From: Flammeovirgaceae bacterium UBA5585
GTDB lineage: Bacteria > Bacteroidota > Bacteroidia > Cytophagales > Cyclobacteriaceae
Direction of reading: 5' to 3'
Length of the DNA stretch: 64,000 nucleotides
Assembly (NCBI GenBank): GCA_002425185.1
Contig: DILT01000008.1
Coordinates: forward strand, 124,001-188,000
Shown: positions 48,553 through 58,367 of the stretch, in pieces
Numbering within the stretch: position 1 is the stretch's first letter
Layout of the letters: every line of letters starts with the position of its first letter
Notes under the pieces: generated by a model
Seen by the model: the letters and a program-made list of their open reading frames with translations, nothing else
Databases searched by the model: none
What the model was told of the DNA's origin: nothing
Made by a program: the position numbers and the translations under genes

Positions 48553-50262
48553 TTAAAACTGGAATTTAATCACATCCCAAAAGATCGCATCCGCAGGGCT
48601 ATCATAAACAACGGTTGGTGTTTTTCTATTGAGGTTTAACTCATCCTGAGCATACGGTAACCGTAACGCAAACTGACGTGGGATTTGCAGCGGTGACTGA
48701 ATATCGTTTGGAAATCCAGTCCTTCTAAAAGCATTGTAAATTTCAAAACCATTACCAAAATTGGCAAACCATGCTTGTTTCATTAGGTATTGAAGCTTCT
48801 GATTCTCATTACCCGCTGCAGGGTATCCAGCTACAACTTCGGCAACAAAGGCTGCTGAAGTCTTATAAGTAATTGGCCATGGACCTCCCGCAGCTACGCC
48901 AGCTGGATCGGCCGCTGTACCCACTGATACCACCTTAGCCAGTTGTTCTGTAAGCGCCTTTTGTAAAAGTGAAGTTTGTGTTTCGGCTGGCACCGTTACA
49001 CCTAATGTAATCATTGCCTCAGCCAAATAGAATTTTACCATCCAGGAAGTGATCATCGGAAATATTCCATCTCCTGAGCCTTTGTTATTACCACCCAACT
49101 CAGCTACATCATCAAAAAGTCCTGCCGCAGGATAGGCACCAACGGTTGTCCGTAACGGGTTATCGTTTGGTATGCCTGATGGATCACTTCTGTCCCGACC
49201 AAACCAACCTGCTAAAAATGAACGCTGTGAGGATGTTAAACCATCTGGGTTAACACCAAAAATTGCATTTGTAATGGTAGGATTGGCTACAAAATAAGAG
49301 TAAATACAATCGTCACGCTGTGAGCAAGGGATTGTTTGTTTCTCAGAAGGATCAGCAGGATCCAACACTTGGGTAGTTTGACGTTTGAAATAATATGGCG
49401 TTCTGGGATCACGATTATTCAACATTTCAAACATGTATTGGTGACCAAAATAACTAAAACCAGCCTCACCACCAGCATAGCCATTTTGATACCAAGGGTG
49501 TCGGTTATCGGGATTCTGAAGACGGGAAAACCTGAATTGAAAATCCTGAGCAGCAGTTTTAATATATGAATCGGCTGTAATCACTGCTTGAATATCGGCT
49601 GCTGCTGTTGGATTTACTCTGCGGGTTTGAATGAGCAGCTTCAGCTTTAAAGAATGCGCTGCCCTATTCCATGCAGGAATTGAACCACTATACATAACAT
49701 CCCCAACAACCGTAATTGCACTGCTCTCGGCAAAATTAGCAATGGCCTGGTCAATCAAATTAAGTAAATCAGCATAAATTTCCGAGTCCGTATCGTATTT
49801 AGGCTCTTTAATCCCTGCGCTTCCCTTAAATGCCTCCGAATAGGGTACATCACCCCAAAGGTCAACCATTAAACTAAAGTAGTAAGCCTTTAAAACACGA
49901 CCAATGCCAAGATAACGAGGATTATTGCCCTGCGCCTCAGCGGCCTCAATTAATCGCTCAAGGTCAGTCAGAGGTCCAGAGTACAAACCATTCCATGTTC
50001 CATTCCATGTATTGTTTGTCATATCAAAATCATCGGTCGATGAAGTAATGCCCATAAAACCATGGGCCATATTATTCAAACCTCCGGCAAAAGTAGATGC
50101 CAGATTAACTTGTGCGTTCGTCAGCAACAAACTTAATGAAGCTGTTGACGGATTATTAGGATCTGTATTGATATCCAATTCAAGCAAATCGCATGACCCT
50201 ACTGAAAAGATCATGGCTACCGCCATCAGATAACTAAGAAACCTTTTTCGTATCATTTTCAT
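48553..50262 (-). CDS. SusD/RagB-family outer-membrane lipoprotein (SusD-like_2)
   Basis: 569 residues. Lipobox 'SVGSC' (Cys24), then 'DLLELDINTDPNNPSTASLSLLLTNAQV', the standard SusD start. TPR-like helices follow ('YLGIGRVLKAYYFSLMVDLWGDVPYSEAF'), and later 'LLIQTRRVNPTAA' and 'QAWFANFGNGFEIYNAFRRTGFPN'. It lies on the outer face of the outer membrane and caps the SusC channel, delivering a glycan, peptide or other ligand. It is 12 nt downstream of susC. No glycoside hydrolase or peptidase gene flanks the pair, so the nutrient is unknown. Confidence 0.92.
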   Translation of the reverse strand: MKMIRKRFLSYLMAVAMIFSVGSCDLLELDINTDPNNPSTASLSLLLTNAQVNLASTFAGGLNNMAHGFMGITSSTDDFDMTNNTWNGTWNGLYSGPLTDLERLIEAAEAQGNNPRYLGIGRVLKAYYFSLMVDLWGDVPYSEAFKGSAGIKEPKYDTDSEIYADLLNLIDQAIANFAESSAITVVGDVMYSGSIPAWNRAAHSLKLKLLIQTRRVNPTAAADIQAVITADSYIKTAAQDFQFRFSRLQNPDNRHPWYQNGYAGGEAGFSYFGHQYMFEMLNNRDPRTPYYFKRQTTQVLDPADPSEKQTIPCSQRDDCIYSYFVANPTITNAIFGVNPDGLTSSQRSFLAGWFGRDRSDPSGIPNDNPLRTTVGAYPAAGLFDDVAELGGNNKGSGDGIFPMITSWMVKFYLAEAMITLGVTVPAETQTSLLQKALTEQLAKVVSVGTAADPAGVAAGGPWPITYKTSAAFVAEVVAGYPAAGNENQKLQYLMKQAWFANFGNGFEIYNAFRRTGFPNDIQSPLQIPRQFALRLPYAQDELNLNRKTPTVVYDSPADAIFWDVIKFQF

Positions 50263-50274
50263 ACATGTAAAAAA

Positions 50275-53200
50275 TTAGAAGGTTAATGTGATGTTGAAGC
50301 CATAGCGCCTTGTTGTAGGGGTAGCGCCATATTCGAAACCCTGTACATTGGAAGCTGCAGTTTCTCCAAGTAATTCCGGGTCGAGATTAAGCCCCTCCAA
50401 AACATTTGGTGCATTAAACCAAAGGTTCCTTCCGGATACCGATATAGAGGCTGAACCAAAAGGTGTTTTTGCCAATAATGACTTCGGAATGCTATATCCT
50501 AAGCTAACTTCACGCAAACGAATAACGGTTCCATCATAAACGTTTACTTCATCTTGACCATAGGCACCCCATCCATTACTAAAATGAGAATCAAAAGCAG
50601 TAATCGGTACTGTGTTTCTAATCTTATTATTGTTTTCATCCAAAATTGGCTGGAATGTCTGAGGACTTCCTAAAACCCCAGGAACAACGCGAAGTGCTTC
50701 CCGATCAGTTGACAACGCCAATTGCCCCCTCAGCAGTAAAGAGGCTGCGCTAAACGAGTAAAAGTCTCCACCTTGTCTCCAATCAATCAATGCACGAAGG
50801 GTGAAATTTTTATACGTAAAGGTGTTGGTCCAGCCTAATGTAAAGTCAGGATTAGGATCACCTATTATAGAAGAAACTGGTTCGGCAAAAGGAAGACCTG
50901 TTGCTGGATTGATTAACAGATTACCTTCATCATCACGGGCATTTTTGGTACCAAAGATTTGACCATATGGGAAACCATTGCGATGTATTGTTACACCACC
51001 ATAACCTGGGCCACCGACTGTAATTTCACCATTTGGACCGGCATCAACAATTTCTGATTTGATTTTGGTAAAGGCAAAGAACATATTCCAGGTGAAGCCA
51101 TTGTTTAAACTCACCGGTGTTACGTCCAAACCGATTTCCCAACCCTTATTCGACAATTCTCCTACGTTAACAACTTCCTGCGTAAATCCGCTGGAACGTG
51201 CAACCGATGCAAAGGCGATTTGATCAGTTGAGGTTCTTGAGAAATAGGTTAAATCCAGCCCTACTTTATTTTTCAATACCTTAACTTCAATTCCTCCTTC
51301 ATACTCTGTAGTGAATTCCGGTTTTAATTCGGGATTACCCAATGTATTGGACAAAGTCGCTCTATTAACAGGTGCTCCTCCAGAAGGGGTAAACGGGGTG
51401 ATAATTGAGTAATTAACACCTGTTAAATACACACCTGCATCATTACCCACTTTTGTTGCTGAAGTCCTTAATTTAACAAAGTCAAATACAGAAGGCAGCG
51501 AAACAACCTCAGATAAGATCAACGAAACACTGGCACCCGGATAAAAATAGCTATTGTTTCCTTGAGGCAGTGTTGAAGACCAGTCGTTACGGCCTACTAC
51601 GTTAAAGAATAAATAGTTCTTGTACGAAAGTGAAACATCTGCATAAACACCATTTAATCTTCTTAAAGAACGGAAGTCATAATCAACAATCTGCGTTGTT
51701 GTTGCATCCGTTAAATTCAACCCTGTTGAAATAATGCCTGTTCCTGTTACTTTACGTCTGCTTTGTTCGCGCTGGTTGAGGTTAACTCCGGCAAGCGCTC
51801 GTATATTAAAGTCGGTACCTAAATCCTTATTAACCGTCATCATGAACGTGTAGTCTTGCTCTGTGTTCACAATATCCTCTGTGTAAACTTCCCCTAAAGG
51901 AAAGGTAATGCCTCCAGGGCGAATCACATTTCTTCTTGAATCAGAATAGGTATTGATCCCTCCCTTCACCAGAAAACTTAACCAATCCGTTACATCATAA
52001 GACGCTGTAAGGTTACCGTATACCCTGTTTACATCTGAATTGTAAAGGTTATATTTGGAAATCCAGCGTGGATTATCCAATGCCCTGTAAAAGACATTAT
52101 CGCCATTAACAGGATTCTCAAATGGCAAGCCATTTAAATCAAAGTTTCTTGGCAAATAAAAGATGCGTGCAAAGATAGAAGACGCTCCGTCACCTGCGGC
52201 ATAATCAGCAAATGCACTTCCTCCAGATTGAGGAGATTGTTGAGTAGTGTTAACATAAGAAAGTGTACCGGACAAAAATAATCCGTTATCAAGTTGCCCA
52301 TTACCACCAAAACTCAAACTCGTTCTTGTTGCTTCAGAATTTGGAACTATACCCTTATTATCCATTCTCGAAAACCCGGCATTGATGTTAGCCTTATCAG
52401 AGCCGGATGAGATTTGAAGGGAATTCTCTGTTACCATACCACGATCAAAAAAGCCTCCTATGATATCATAAGGCCTGATTTCATATGGAGCCGATACGTT
52501 AACAACCTGACCATTGTCGGTGCGTGTATATTGCTGAACGAAGTCAGGAAAAAGGCCAGGGTAACGGTTATTAATTGGGTTAGGAGCCGTACCTATCGGA
52601 TAGGGCTGACCATCGGGATATGTTCCATAAGATTTTGAGTAATTAGTACCATATTGTGCATTTATCTTATCAACATGATTAGGAAAAGGAGAGCCCCAGT
52701 TTCCAATAAATGCACCGTTATACACCTGATTTGAACCTTGGGTGTAGACATCCTGATAATCAGGAATACCTGAGATTTCTTCAAAATTTACAGAACCATT
52801 ATAGGTGATTTCCATCCCCTTCTTTGATCCCTTTTTACCAGCTTTTGTCGTCACCACTACAACCCCATTCGTTGCGCGCGATCCATACAGAGCAGATGCA
52901 GCAGCACCCTTTAATATTGAAATGCTCTCAATATTATTTGGATCAAGATCAAAGGCGCGATTCGAAAATACCGTGTTCCGGTCAGCACCATCAGACGAAG
53001 ATGTGGAATTATCAAAAGGTATACCGTCTACGATAAACAATGGCTGGGTATTTCCAGTCATTGAAGACATACCTCGTATGTTGATTTTAGTGGATTGACC
53101 CGGAGCACCACCTCCACCGACAATATTAACACCGGGCATTTTTCCTTGCATGGCACGCAGCGGATCGGGCTCAGAACGTTGAGCAAGATTATCTGAACTA

Positions 53201-53577
53201 AGGGTTGCCACAGAGTACCCCAGCGCTTTCTTATCACGCTCGATACCAATGGCTGTCACAACAACCTCAGAAAGTTGCTGGACATCAAGCGAAAGAGACA
53301 CATCAACAACCGATCGATCGCCAATAGCCACCTCCTGAGATTGAAGACCAATAAATGAAAAAACAAGGCTTCCGCCCGAGGCAGGAACACCACTGAGTGT
53401 GAATCGACCTTCAGAATCAGTAACCGTTCCATTTGTTGTTCCTTTTATAACAACGTTTACACCAGGTAAGGAAGATCCGTCTTCTGTAGACGTCACCCTA
53501 CCTGTAACTGTTCGCTCCTGGGCATACAATGAAGCCACAAAAGCCAACGAGAAGCACAGCAGTAAAAACTTCTTCAT
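50275..53577 (-). CDS. SusC/RagA-family TonB-dependent outer-membrane transporter
   Basis: 1100 residues. Signal peptide ('FVASLYAQ'), then a carboxypeptidase-regulatory-like domain ('RTVTGRVTSTEDGSSLPGVNVVIKGT', about 22-105), a TonB plug ('QRSEPDPLRAMQGKMPGVNIVGGGGAPGQSTKINIRGMSSMTGNTQPLFIVDGIPFD', about 131-190, given only as a landmark) and a 22-strand barrel ending 'ATPTTRRYGFNITLTF'. It imports large ligands using the proton-motive force via TonB. It heads the susC-susD-lipoprotein operon. No anti-sigma/sigma or hybrid two-component regulator is next to it. Confidence 0.94.
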   Translation of the reverse strand: MKKFLLLCFSLAFVASLYAQERTVTGRVTSTEDGSSLPGVNVVIKGTTNGTVTDSEGRFTLSGVPASGGSLVFSFIGLQSQEVAIGDRSVVDVSLSLDVQQLSEVVVTAIGIERDKKALGYSVATLSSDNLAQRSEPDPLRAMQGKMPGVNIVGGGGAPGQSTKINIRGMSSMTGNTQPLFIVDGIPFDNSTSSSDGADRNTVFSNRAFDLDPNNIESISILKGAAASALYGSRATNGVVVVTTKAGKKGSKKGMEITYNGSVNFEEISGIPDYQDVYTQGSNQVYNGAFIGNWGSPFPNHVDKINAQYGTNYSKSYGTYPDGQPYPIGTAPNPINNRYPGLFPDFVQQYTRTDNGQVVNVSAPYEIRPYDIIGGFFDRGMVTENSLQISSGSDKANINAGFSRMDNKGIVPNSEATRTSLSFGGNGQLDNGLFLSGTLSYVNTTQQSPQSGGSAFADYAAGDGASSIFARIFYLPRNFDLNGLPFENPVNGDNVFYRALDNPRWISKYNLYNSDVNRVYGNLTASYDVTDWLSFLVKGGINTYSDSRRNVIRPGGITFPLGEVYTEDIVNTEQDYTFMMTVNKDLGTDFNIRALAGVNLNQREQSRRKVTGTGIISTGLNLTDATTTQIVDYDFRSLRRLNGVYADVSLSYKNYLFFNVVGRNDWSSTLPQGNNSYFYPGASVSLILSEVVSLPSVFDFVKLRTSATKVGNDAGVYLTGVNYSIITPFTPSGGAPVNRATLSNTLGNPELKPEFTTEYEGGIEVKVLKNKVGLDLTYFSRTSTDQIAFASVARSSGFTQEVVNVGELSNKGWEIGLDVTPVSLNNGFTWNMFFAFTKIKSEIVDAGPNGEITVGGPGYGGVTIHRNGFPYGQIFGTKNARDDEGNLLINPATGLPFAEPVSSIIGDPNPDFTLGWTNTFTYKNFTLRALIDWRQGGDFYSFSAASLLLRGQLALSTDREALRVVPGVLGSPQTFQPILDENNNKIRNTVPITAFDSHFSNGWGAYGQDEVNVYDGTVIRLREVSLGYSIPKSLLAKTPFGSASISVSGRNLWFNAPNVLEGLNLDPELLGETAASNVQGFEYGATPTTRRYGFNITLTF

Positions 53578-53580
53578 AGG

Positions 53581-53610
53581 TTTTGGTTTAGGTTTAGGTT
53601 AAAGACCTAA
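53581..53610 (-). promoter_or_regulatory. hexamer repeat and hairpin in the susC leader
   Basis: Three tandem hexamers on the plus strand (TTTTGG, TTTAGG, TTTAGG; 53581-53598) sit just before the susC ATG. A 6-bp hairpin overlaps them (53594-53599 with 53605-53610). Possibly a translational control element; this is inference. Confidence 0.35.
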
Positions 53611-53734
53611 GGTAAAATAATTTATTCCGAAAGAAAAATGGGCTGATCTAAAAATCTCAAAACATTGTTTTATCCGATTGAGAATCATCAAAATATAAAT
53701 TTGGCTAATATTAAAATGTGCAAGAACAAAAAAA

Positions 53735-53763
53735 GCCCCGGATATATATCCGGGGCCTTTTTT
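53735..53763 (-). terminator. terminator of the rplU-rpmA operon
   Basis: A 9-bp GC-rich stem (53735-53743 with 53748-53756), loop ATAT. On the minus strand it is followed by seven T's. It separates rpmA from the susC promoter region. Confidence 0.8.
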
Positions 53764-53782
53764 TAAGGGTTTACGATAATCG

Positions 53783-54046
53783 TTACGCCTCTGCCTGAGG
53801 AAGAACCGATACAAACGAACGGTTTTCACGCCCTTTTTTAAACACTACTACCCCATTGGTAAGGGCAAACAAGGTATGGTCCTTACCTAATCCTACATTT
53901 TTACCCGGGTGGTGCTTCGTACCGCGCTGACGCACAATAATATTGCCGGCAACCACCTTTTGGCCACCAAAAACCTTTATGCCCAATCGTTTGCTTTCCG
54001 ATTCGCGGCCGTTCTTTACTTTACCTTCACCTTTCTTATGTGCCAT
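53783..54046 (-). CDS. rpmA: 50S ribosomal protein L27
   Basis: 87 residues. L27 lies next to the peptidyl-transferase centre; its N-terminus 'AHKKGEGKVKNGRESESKRLG' reaches the tRNA acceptor end. The family features 'GGQKVVAGNIIVRQRGTKHHPGKNVGLGKDHTLFAL' are all present. The N-terminus begins directly at the functional residues, so no pre-sequence cleavage of the Staphylococcus type is needed. It is 21 nt downstream of rplU. Confidence 0.98.
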   Translation of the reverse strand: MAHKKGEGKVKNGRESESKRLGIKVFGGQKVVAGNIIVRQRGTKHHPGKNVGLGKDHTLFALTNGVVVFKKGRENRSFVSVLPQAEA

Positions 54047-54067
54047 AACTCTTTAACTCTTTATGGA

Positions 54068-54376
54068 TTACCCAATGCTTTCAATTTGCACCTTCGTGTA
54101 CTGTTGGCGATGACCGTTCTTCACGGCATAGCCTTTTCTACGTTTCTTTTTAAAGACAATAACCTTATTGCCTTTTACATGCTCCAGTATCTTACCCGAC
54201 ACCTTCGCGCCTTTCACAGTAGGGGCGCCAATTTCTACTTTCCCGTTATTGTCGAGCAGAAGGACTTCGTTAAAACTAACGCTTGATCCTGCCTCTCCGT
54301 CCAATTTAGGGGCATAGATGTATTGATCTTTAGCCACTTTGAACTGTGTTCCGGCAATGTTTACAATTGCATACAT
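54068..54376 (-). CDS. rplU: 50S ribosomal protein L21
   Basis: 102 residues from ATG 54376; a TTG at 54385 adds three codons. It begins 'MYAIVNIAGTQFKVAKDQYI' and ends 'AVKNGHRQQYTKVQIESIG'. The central 'KVIVFKKKRRKGYAVKNGHRQ' binds 23S rRNA. First gene of rplU-rpmA, as in most bacteria. Confidence 0.98.
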   Translation of the reverse strand: MYAIVNIAGTQFKVAKDQYIYAPKLDGEAGSSVSFNEVLLLDNNGKVEIGAPTVKGAKVSGKILEHVKGNKVIVFKKKRRKGYAVKNGHRQQYTKVQIESIG

Positions 54377-54385
54377 AGCTTTCAA

Positions 54386-54819
54386 AAATAGGACTGCAAA
54401 GGTAGAAAAAGAATTCAGAATTCAGAATCCGGAATACAGAATTTGACCACCAACCCCTCAAAACGCACCATTTTGAAGCCCTCGAAAAAAAAATAAAAAA
54501 TTTCAGGCTTGATTTTAACTGAAAGAAGAGCATTCAAAGGGCCCATCAACCACCTAAAACACAACCATTTATAAGCCCCTGAAATATGCAAATTCAGCAT
54601 AAAAACAGAACTTTTACCAGAAATCCACCTTTTGATTTGTACGCACCATTTCAAATATTTGTACGCTTACACCGGGCGGAAAAAGGTCAGTCTTCCTTTC
54701 TGTCCCTACAAGTAAAATTTTTTAGATTTTTTAAACTGGCAACATGGCGTGCTGTTACTTCTTCAGCATTTCCATAAAGCCTGAGTAACTATATTTAACA
54801 ACCCTAAACCCATCAAAAG
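54386..54819. other. 434-nt gene-free region between rplU and nrdB
   Basis: Apart from the rplU -7 box (54397-54404), it holds short degenerate repeats around GAATTCAGAATTCAGAATCC (54411-54430) and A/T-rich sequence with a run of A's near 54484-54500. Near nrdB, TATATTTA (54790-54797) is one base from the -7 consensus. I see no open frame with coding character, no hairpin terminator, and no NrdR-box pair that I could recognise. Confidence 0.5.
54397..54404 (-). promoter_or_regulatory. candidate -7 box (TACCTTTG) for rplU-rpmA
   Basis: TACCTTTG on the minus strand, followed by CAGTCC, 20 nt before the rplU ATG. It shares its downstream sequence with the rplS leader (see findings). Confidence 0.45.
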
Positions 54820-55809
54820 ATGAGTAATTCTTTACAGGAAGAACCAATTTTGAGAGAGAACAAAGATCGTTTCGTCCTCTTCCCCATTCAACAACACGAT
54901 ATCTGGAAATTCTACAAACAGGCCGAGGCCAGTTTCTGGACGGCCGAAGAAATCGACCTCAGCCAGGACCTTACCGACTGGGAAAACCTTAATGACGGTG
55001 AGCGTTACTTTATAAAACATGTCCTCGCCTTCTTTGCGGCCAGCGATGGTATTGTTAACGAGAACCTGGCGGAACATTTCGTATCGGAAGTGCAGTATAC
55101 CGAGGCTAAATTTTTCTACGGCTTTCAGATTGCCATTGAAAATATTCACTCCGAAACATACTCCTTGTTAATAGATACCTATGTAAAGGATCCAAAAGAA
55201 AAGGACAAACTTTTTCACGCCATTGAAACGATGGATTGTGTAAAGAAAAAAGCTGAGTGGGCTCTGCGCTGGATTGACAAAGGAAATTTCCAGGAGCGCC
55301 TGATTGCGTTTGCCGCAGTGGAAGGAATTTTCTTCTCCGGTTCATTCTGTTCCATTTTCTGGTTGAAAAAACGCGGGTTAATGCCCGGACTAAGTTTCTC
55401 CAATGAGTTGATTTCCAGGGATGAAGGGCTTCACTGCGACTTCGCCTGTCATTTGTACACCAAGCATGTAATCAATAAACTTCCTGAACAAACCGTAGTT
55501 GACATTATTAAAGATGCTGTAGAAATTGAAAAGGAGTTTGTTACCGATGCCTTACCGGTTAACCTGATTGGCATGAATGCCGAATTGATGCGGCAGTACA
55601 TTGAATTTGTAGCCGACAGGTTGCTTAATGAATTGGTTGGCAAAAAAATCTATGGAGCCACCAATCCGTTCGATTTTATGGATATGATTTCGCTGCGTGG
55701 TAAAACCAACTTCTTTGAAAAACGCGTTGCCGAATACCAAAAGGCCGGGGTGCTTAACAGCTCGGAAAAAGATTCGTCACCCAAGTTTTCACTGAACGAA
55801 GATTTTTAA
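54820..55809 (+). CDS. nrdB: ribonucleoside-diphosphate reductase small subunit
   Basis: 329 residues. Class I R2: a four-helix ferritin-like fold with a dimetal site and, usually, a tyrosyl radical. Ligand motifs include 'DLTDWENLNDGERYFI' (Asp), 'DGIVNENLAEHF', 'EAKFFYGFQIAIENIHSETYSLLID' (Glu, His and the likely radical Tyr in SETYS) and 'ELISRDEGLHCDFACHLY' (Glu and His). Partner NrdA is encoded 54 nt downstream, so the order is B-A. No nrdE/F/I genes are present. Confidence 0.96.
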   Translation: MSNSLQEEPILRENKDRFVLFPIQQHDIWKFYKQAEASFWTAEEIDLSQDLTDWENLNDGERYFIKHVLAFFAASDGIVNENLAEHFVSEVQYTEAKFFYGFQIAIENIHSETYSLLIDTYVKDPKEKDKLFHAIETMDCVKKKAEWALRWIDKGNFQERLIAFAAVEGIFFSGSFCSIFWLKKRGLMPGLSFSNELISRDEGLHCDFACHLYTKHVINKLPEQTVVDIIKDAVEIEKEFVTDALPVNLIGMNAELMRQYIEFVADRLLNELVGKKIYGATNPFDFMDMISLRGKTNFFEKRVAEYQKAGVLNSSEKDSSPKFSLNEDF

Positions 55810-55863
55810 TATCTTCAAAACACTTTTCACCATTTTTTAAACTTTTTAAACAACCCTATCAAA

Positions 55864-58296
55864 ATGCTTGTCATAAAAAGAGACGGACGCAGAGAGTCCG
55901 TAAAGTTTGACAAAATCACCGCTCGCATTGAAAAGCTCTGTTACGGACTGGATATGAAATATATCAGCCCGGTAGAGATTGCTATGAAGGTGATTAACGG
56001 TTTGTACGATGGCGTAAGCACCATTCAGCTGGACAATCTCGCTGCGGAAATTGCCGCAACCCTGACGACCAAGCACCCGGACTACGCTAAGTTGGCTGCC
56101 CGCCTGGCTACCTCCAACCTGCATAAGGTAACGAGCAAGTCTTTCTCCAACACCATGAAGCGCTTGTACACGTACGTGGATCCGAAAACGGGTGAGAATG
56201 CACCCCTCATCTCAAAAGAGATGTGGAAAACCGTACGCGACCATGCCGCAGAACTGGATGAAGCCATTCTTTACGATCGTGATTTTGGTTACGATTACTT
56301 CGGTTTCAAAACGCTGGAGCGCTCCTACCTGATGAAGATTGACGGTAAAGTGGTGGAACGCCCCCAGCACATGCTCATGCGGGTGGCCGTAGGCATTCAC
56401 GGAGAAGATATTCCGGCTGCCATTGAAACCTATAACCTGCTTTCAGAAAAGTGGTTTACACACGCCACCCCTACATTATTCAATGCCGGTACACCCAAGC
56501 CACAACTGTCTTCGTGCTTCCTGCTTACCATGAAGGACGATAGTATTGATGGTATATATGACACGTTAAAGCAATGCGCTAAAATCTCCCAATCAGCCGG
56601 AGGTATCGGCCTGAGCATCCATAACGTACGCGCTAAAGGCTCTTATATTAAAGGTACCGGAGGAACATCCAACGGTATTGTTCCTATGCTTCGCAACTTC
56701 GACATGACTGCACGGTATGTCGATCAGGGTGGTGGAAAGCGTAAAGGAAGCTTTGCCATTTACCTGGAGCCCTGGCATGCTGATGTGTTTGATTTTCTTG
56801 ATCTGAAGAAAAATCATGGTAAAGAAGAAATGCGCGCGCGTGATCTCTTCTATGCGATGTGGATTCCTGATCTTTTCATGCAGCGTGTGGAGAACAACGA
56901 AATGTGGTCACTCTTCTGCCCGAACGAAGCCCCCGGTTTAGCGGAAGTGTGGGGTGAGGAATTTGAGAGACTGTACGATAAGTATGAGAAAGAAGGACGT
57001 TACCGCAAGCAAATAAAAGCACAAGACCTGTGGTTTGAAATCCTGGAATCACAAATCGAAACCGGAACACCGTACATCTTGTATAAAGATGCCGCTAACC
57101 GCAAATCCAATCAGAAAAACCTGGGTACGATAAAGTCGAGTAACCTGTGTACCGAGATCATCGAATATACCTCGAAAGATGAGGTTGCCGTATGTAACCT
57201 CGCTTCATTGGCGCTGAACAAATTTGTTACAGAGGATGGCAAGTATGATCATCAGAAACTGTATGAGATCACCAAAGTAGTAACCCGCAACCTGAACAAG
57301 GTTATCGATGTAAACTACTACCCGGTTGAAGAAGCACGCAACTCCAACATGCGCCACCGCCCGATTGGGCTTGGCGTGCAAGGTTTAGCCGATACCTTCA
57401 TTATGCTGCGCATGCCGTTCGATTCGGAAGAAGCACGCAGACTGAATGAAGATATTTTTGAAACCATTTATTTTGGTGCTTTGGAGGCTTCCATGGAACT
57501 GGCAAAAGTTCAGGGACCTTATGAAACCTTCAAAGGTTCACCGGTATCGAAAGGAATATTCCAGTTCGATATGTGGGGCGTGACTCCAAAGAGCGGACGC
57601 TGGAACTGGGAACAATTGAAGCAAGACGTGAAGAAGCATGGCGTACGCAACTCCTTGTTGCTTGCTCCGATGCCTACCGCCTCTACTTCACAGATTCTTG
57701 GCAACAACGAATGCTTTGAGCCATACACTTCGAACATCTACACCCGTAGAACACTTTCGGGTGAATTCATCATTGCCAACAAGCACCTGATGAAAGACCT
57801 GATTGATCTGGGACTGTGGAATGAAACCATGCGCCAGAAGTTGATTGCTACGAATGGTTCTGTTCAACCCATTCCTGAAATCCCTCAAAACATCAAAGAC
57901 ATCTACAAAACCGTTTGGGAGATTTCTCAAAAAGCGATCATTGATATGTCGGCTGACCGTGGTGCGTACATCTGCCAATCGCAGAGTCTGAACATTCACC
58001 TGAAAGATCCGAACTTCGGTAAGCTAACCTCCATGCACTTCTATGCGTGGAAAAAAGGATTGAAAACCGGCATGTATTACCTGCGTTCAACTGCTGCTGC
58101 TGATGCCATTCAGTTTACACTTGATAAATCAGCCATGCAACAAACCGTTGGTGCCGAAGCAAAGACTGCAACCGTTGCTGAACCACAAACCGAAATGGTT
58201 TATGCTGCACAGCAAGTAGCTGATTATGACCAAAAGAAAGCTGATATGGCTTGCTCGTTGGATAATCCGGATGCCTGTGAGGCGTGTGGAAGTTGA
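55864..58296 (+). CDS. nrdA: ribonucleoside-diphosphate reductase large subunit
   Basis: 810 residues. Class Ia alpha subunit that reduces NDPs to dNDPs. An ATP-cone begins at the N-terminus ('LVIKRDGRRESVKFDKITARIEKL'), giving dATP overall-activity control. Active-site Cys motifs: 'QLSSCFLLTM', 'KSSNLCTEIIEYT' and 'VAVCNLASLAL'. The radical-transfer Tyr pair lies near 'KTGMYYLRSTAA'. The C-terminus ends 'CEACGS', the shuttle disulfide reduced by thioredoxin or glutaredoxin. A terminator follows at 58319. Confidence 0.97.
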   Translation: MLVIKRDGRRESVKFDKITARIEKLCYGLDMKYISPVEIAMKVINGLYDGVSTIQLDNLAAEIAATLTTKHPDYAKLAARLATSNLHKVTSKSFSNTMKRLYTYVDPKTGENAPLISKEMWKTVRDHAAELDEAILYDRDFGYDYFGFKTLERSYLMKIDGKVVERPQHMLMRVAVGIHGEDIPAAIETYNLLSEKWFTHATPTLFNAGTPKPQLSSCFLLTMKDDSIDGIYDTLKQCAKISQSAGGIGLSIHNVRAKGSYIKGTGGTSNGIVPMLRNFDMTARYVDQGGGKRKGSFAIYLEPWHADVFDFLDLKKNHGKEEMRARDLFYAMWIPDLFMQRVENNEMWSLFCPNEAPGLAEVWGEEFERLYDKYEKEGRYRKQIKAQDLWFEILESQIETGTPYILYKDAANRKSNQKNLGTIKSSNLCTEIIEYTSKDEVAVCNLASLALNKFVTEDGKYDHQKLYEITKVVTRNLNKVIDVNYYPVEEARNSNMRHRPIGLGVQGLADTFIMLRMPFDSEEARRLNEDIFETIYFGALEASMELAKVQGPYETFKGSPVSKGIFQFDMWGVTPKSGRWNWEQLKQDVKKHGVRNSLLLAPMPTASTSQILGNNECFEPYTSNIYTRRTLSGEFIIANKHLMKDLIDLGLWNETMRQKLIATNGSVQPIPEIPQNIKDIYKTVWEISQKAIIDMSADRGAYICQSQSLNIHLKDPNFGKLTSMHFYAWKKGLKTGMYYLRSTAAADAIQFTLDKSAMQQTVGAEAKTATVAEPQTEMVYAAQQVADYDQKKADMACSLDNPDACEACGS

Positions 58297-58318
58297 TTCC
58301 ACCAAAGAGCGAAAAATA

Positions 58319-58352
58319 AAAACCCTGACGGTGATCCATCAGGGTTTTTTGT
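58319..58352 (+). terminator. Rho-independent terminator after nrdA
   Basis: A 10-bp stem (58319-58328 with 58339-58348) extended by two inner G-C pairs across a mismatch, followed by T's. Confidence 0.8.
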
Positions 58353-58367
58353 TAAATGTGCGTTTAT

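Noticed and set aside
54411..54443. GAATTCAGAAT-type repeats as a possible CRISPR-like or attachment site
   Set aside because: Only two to three degenerate copies without spacers, no adjacent integrase or cas gene.
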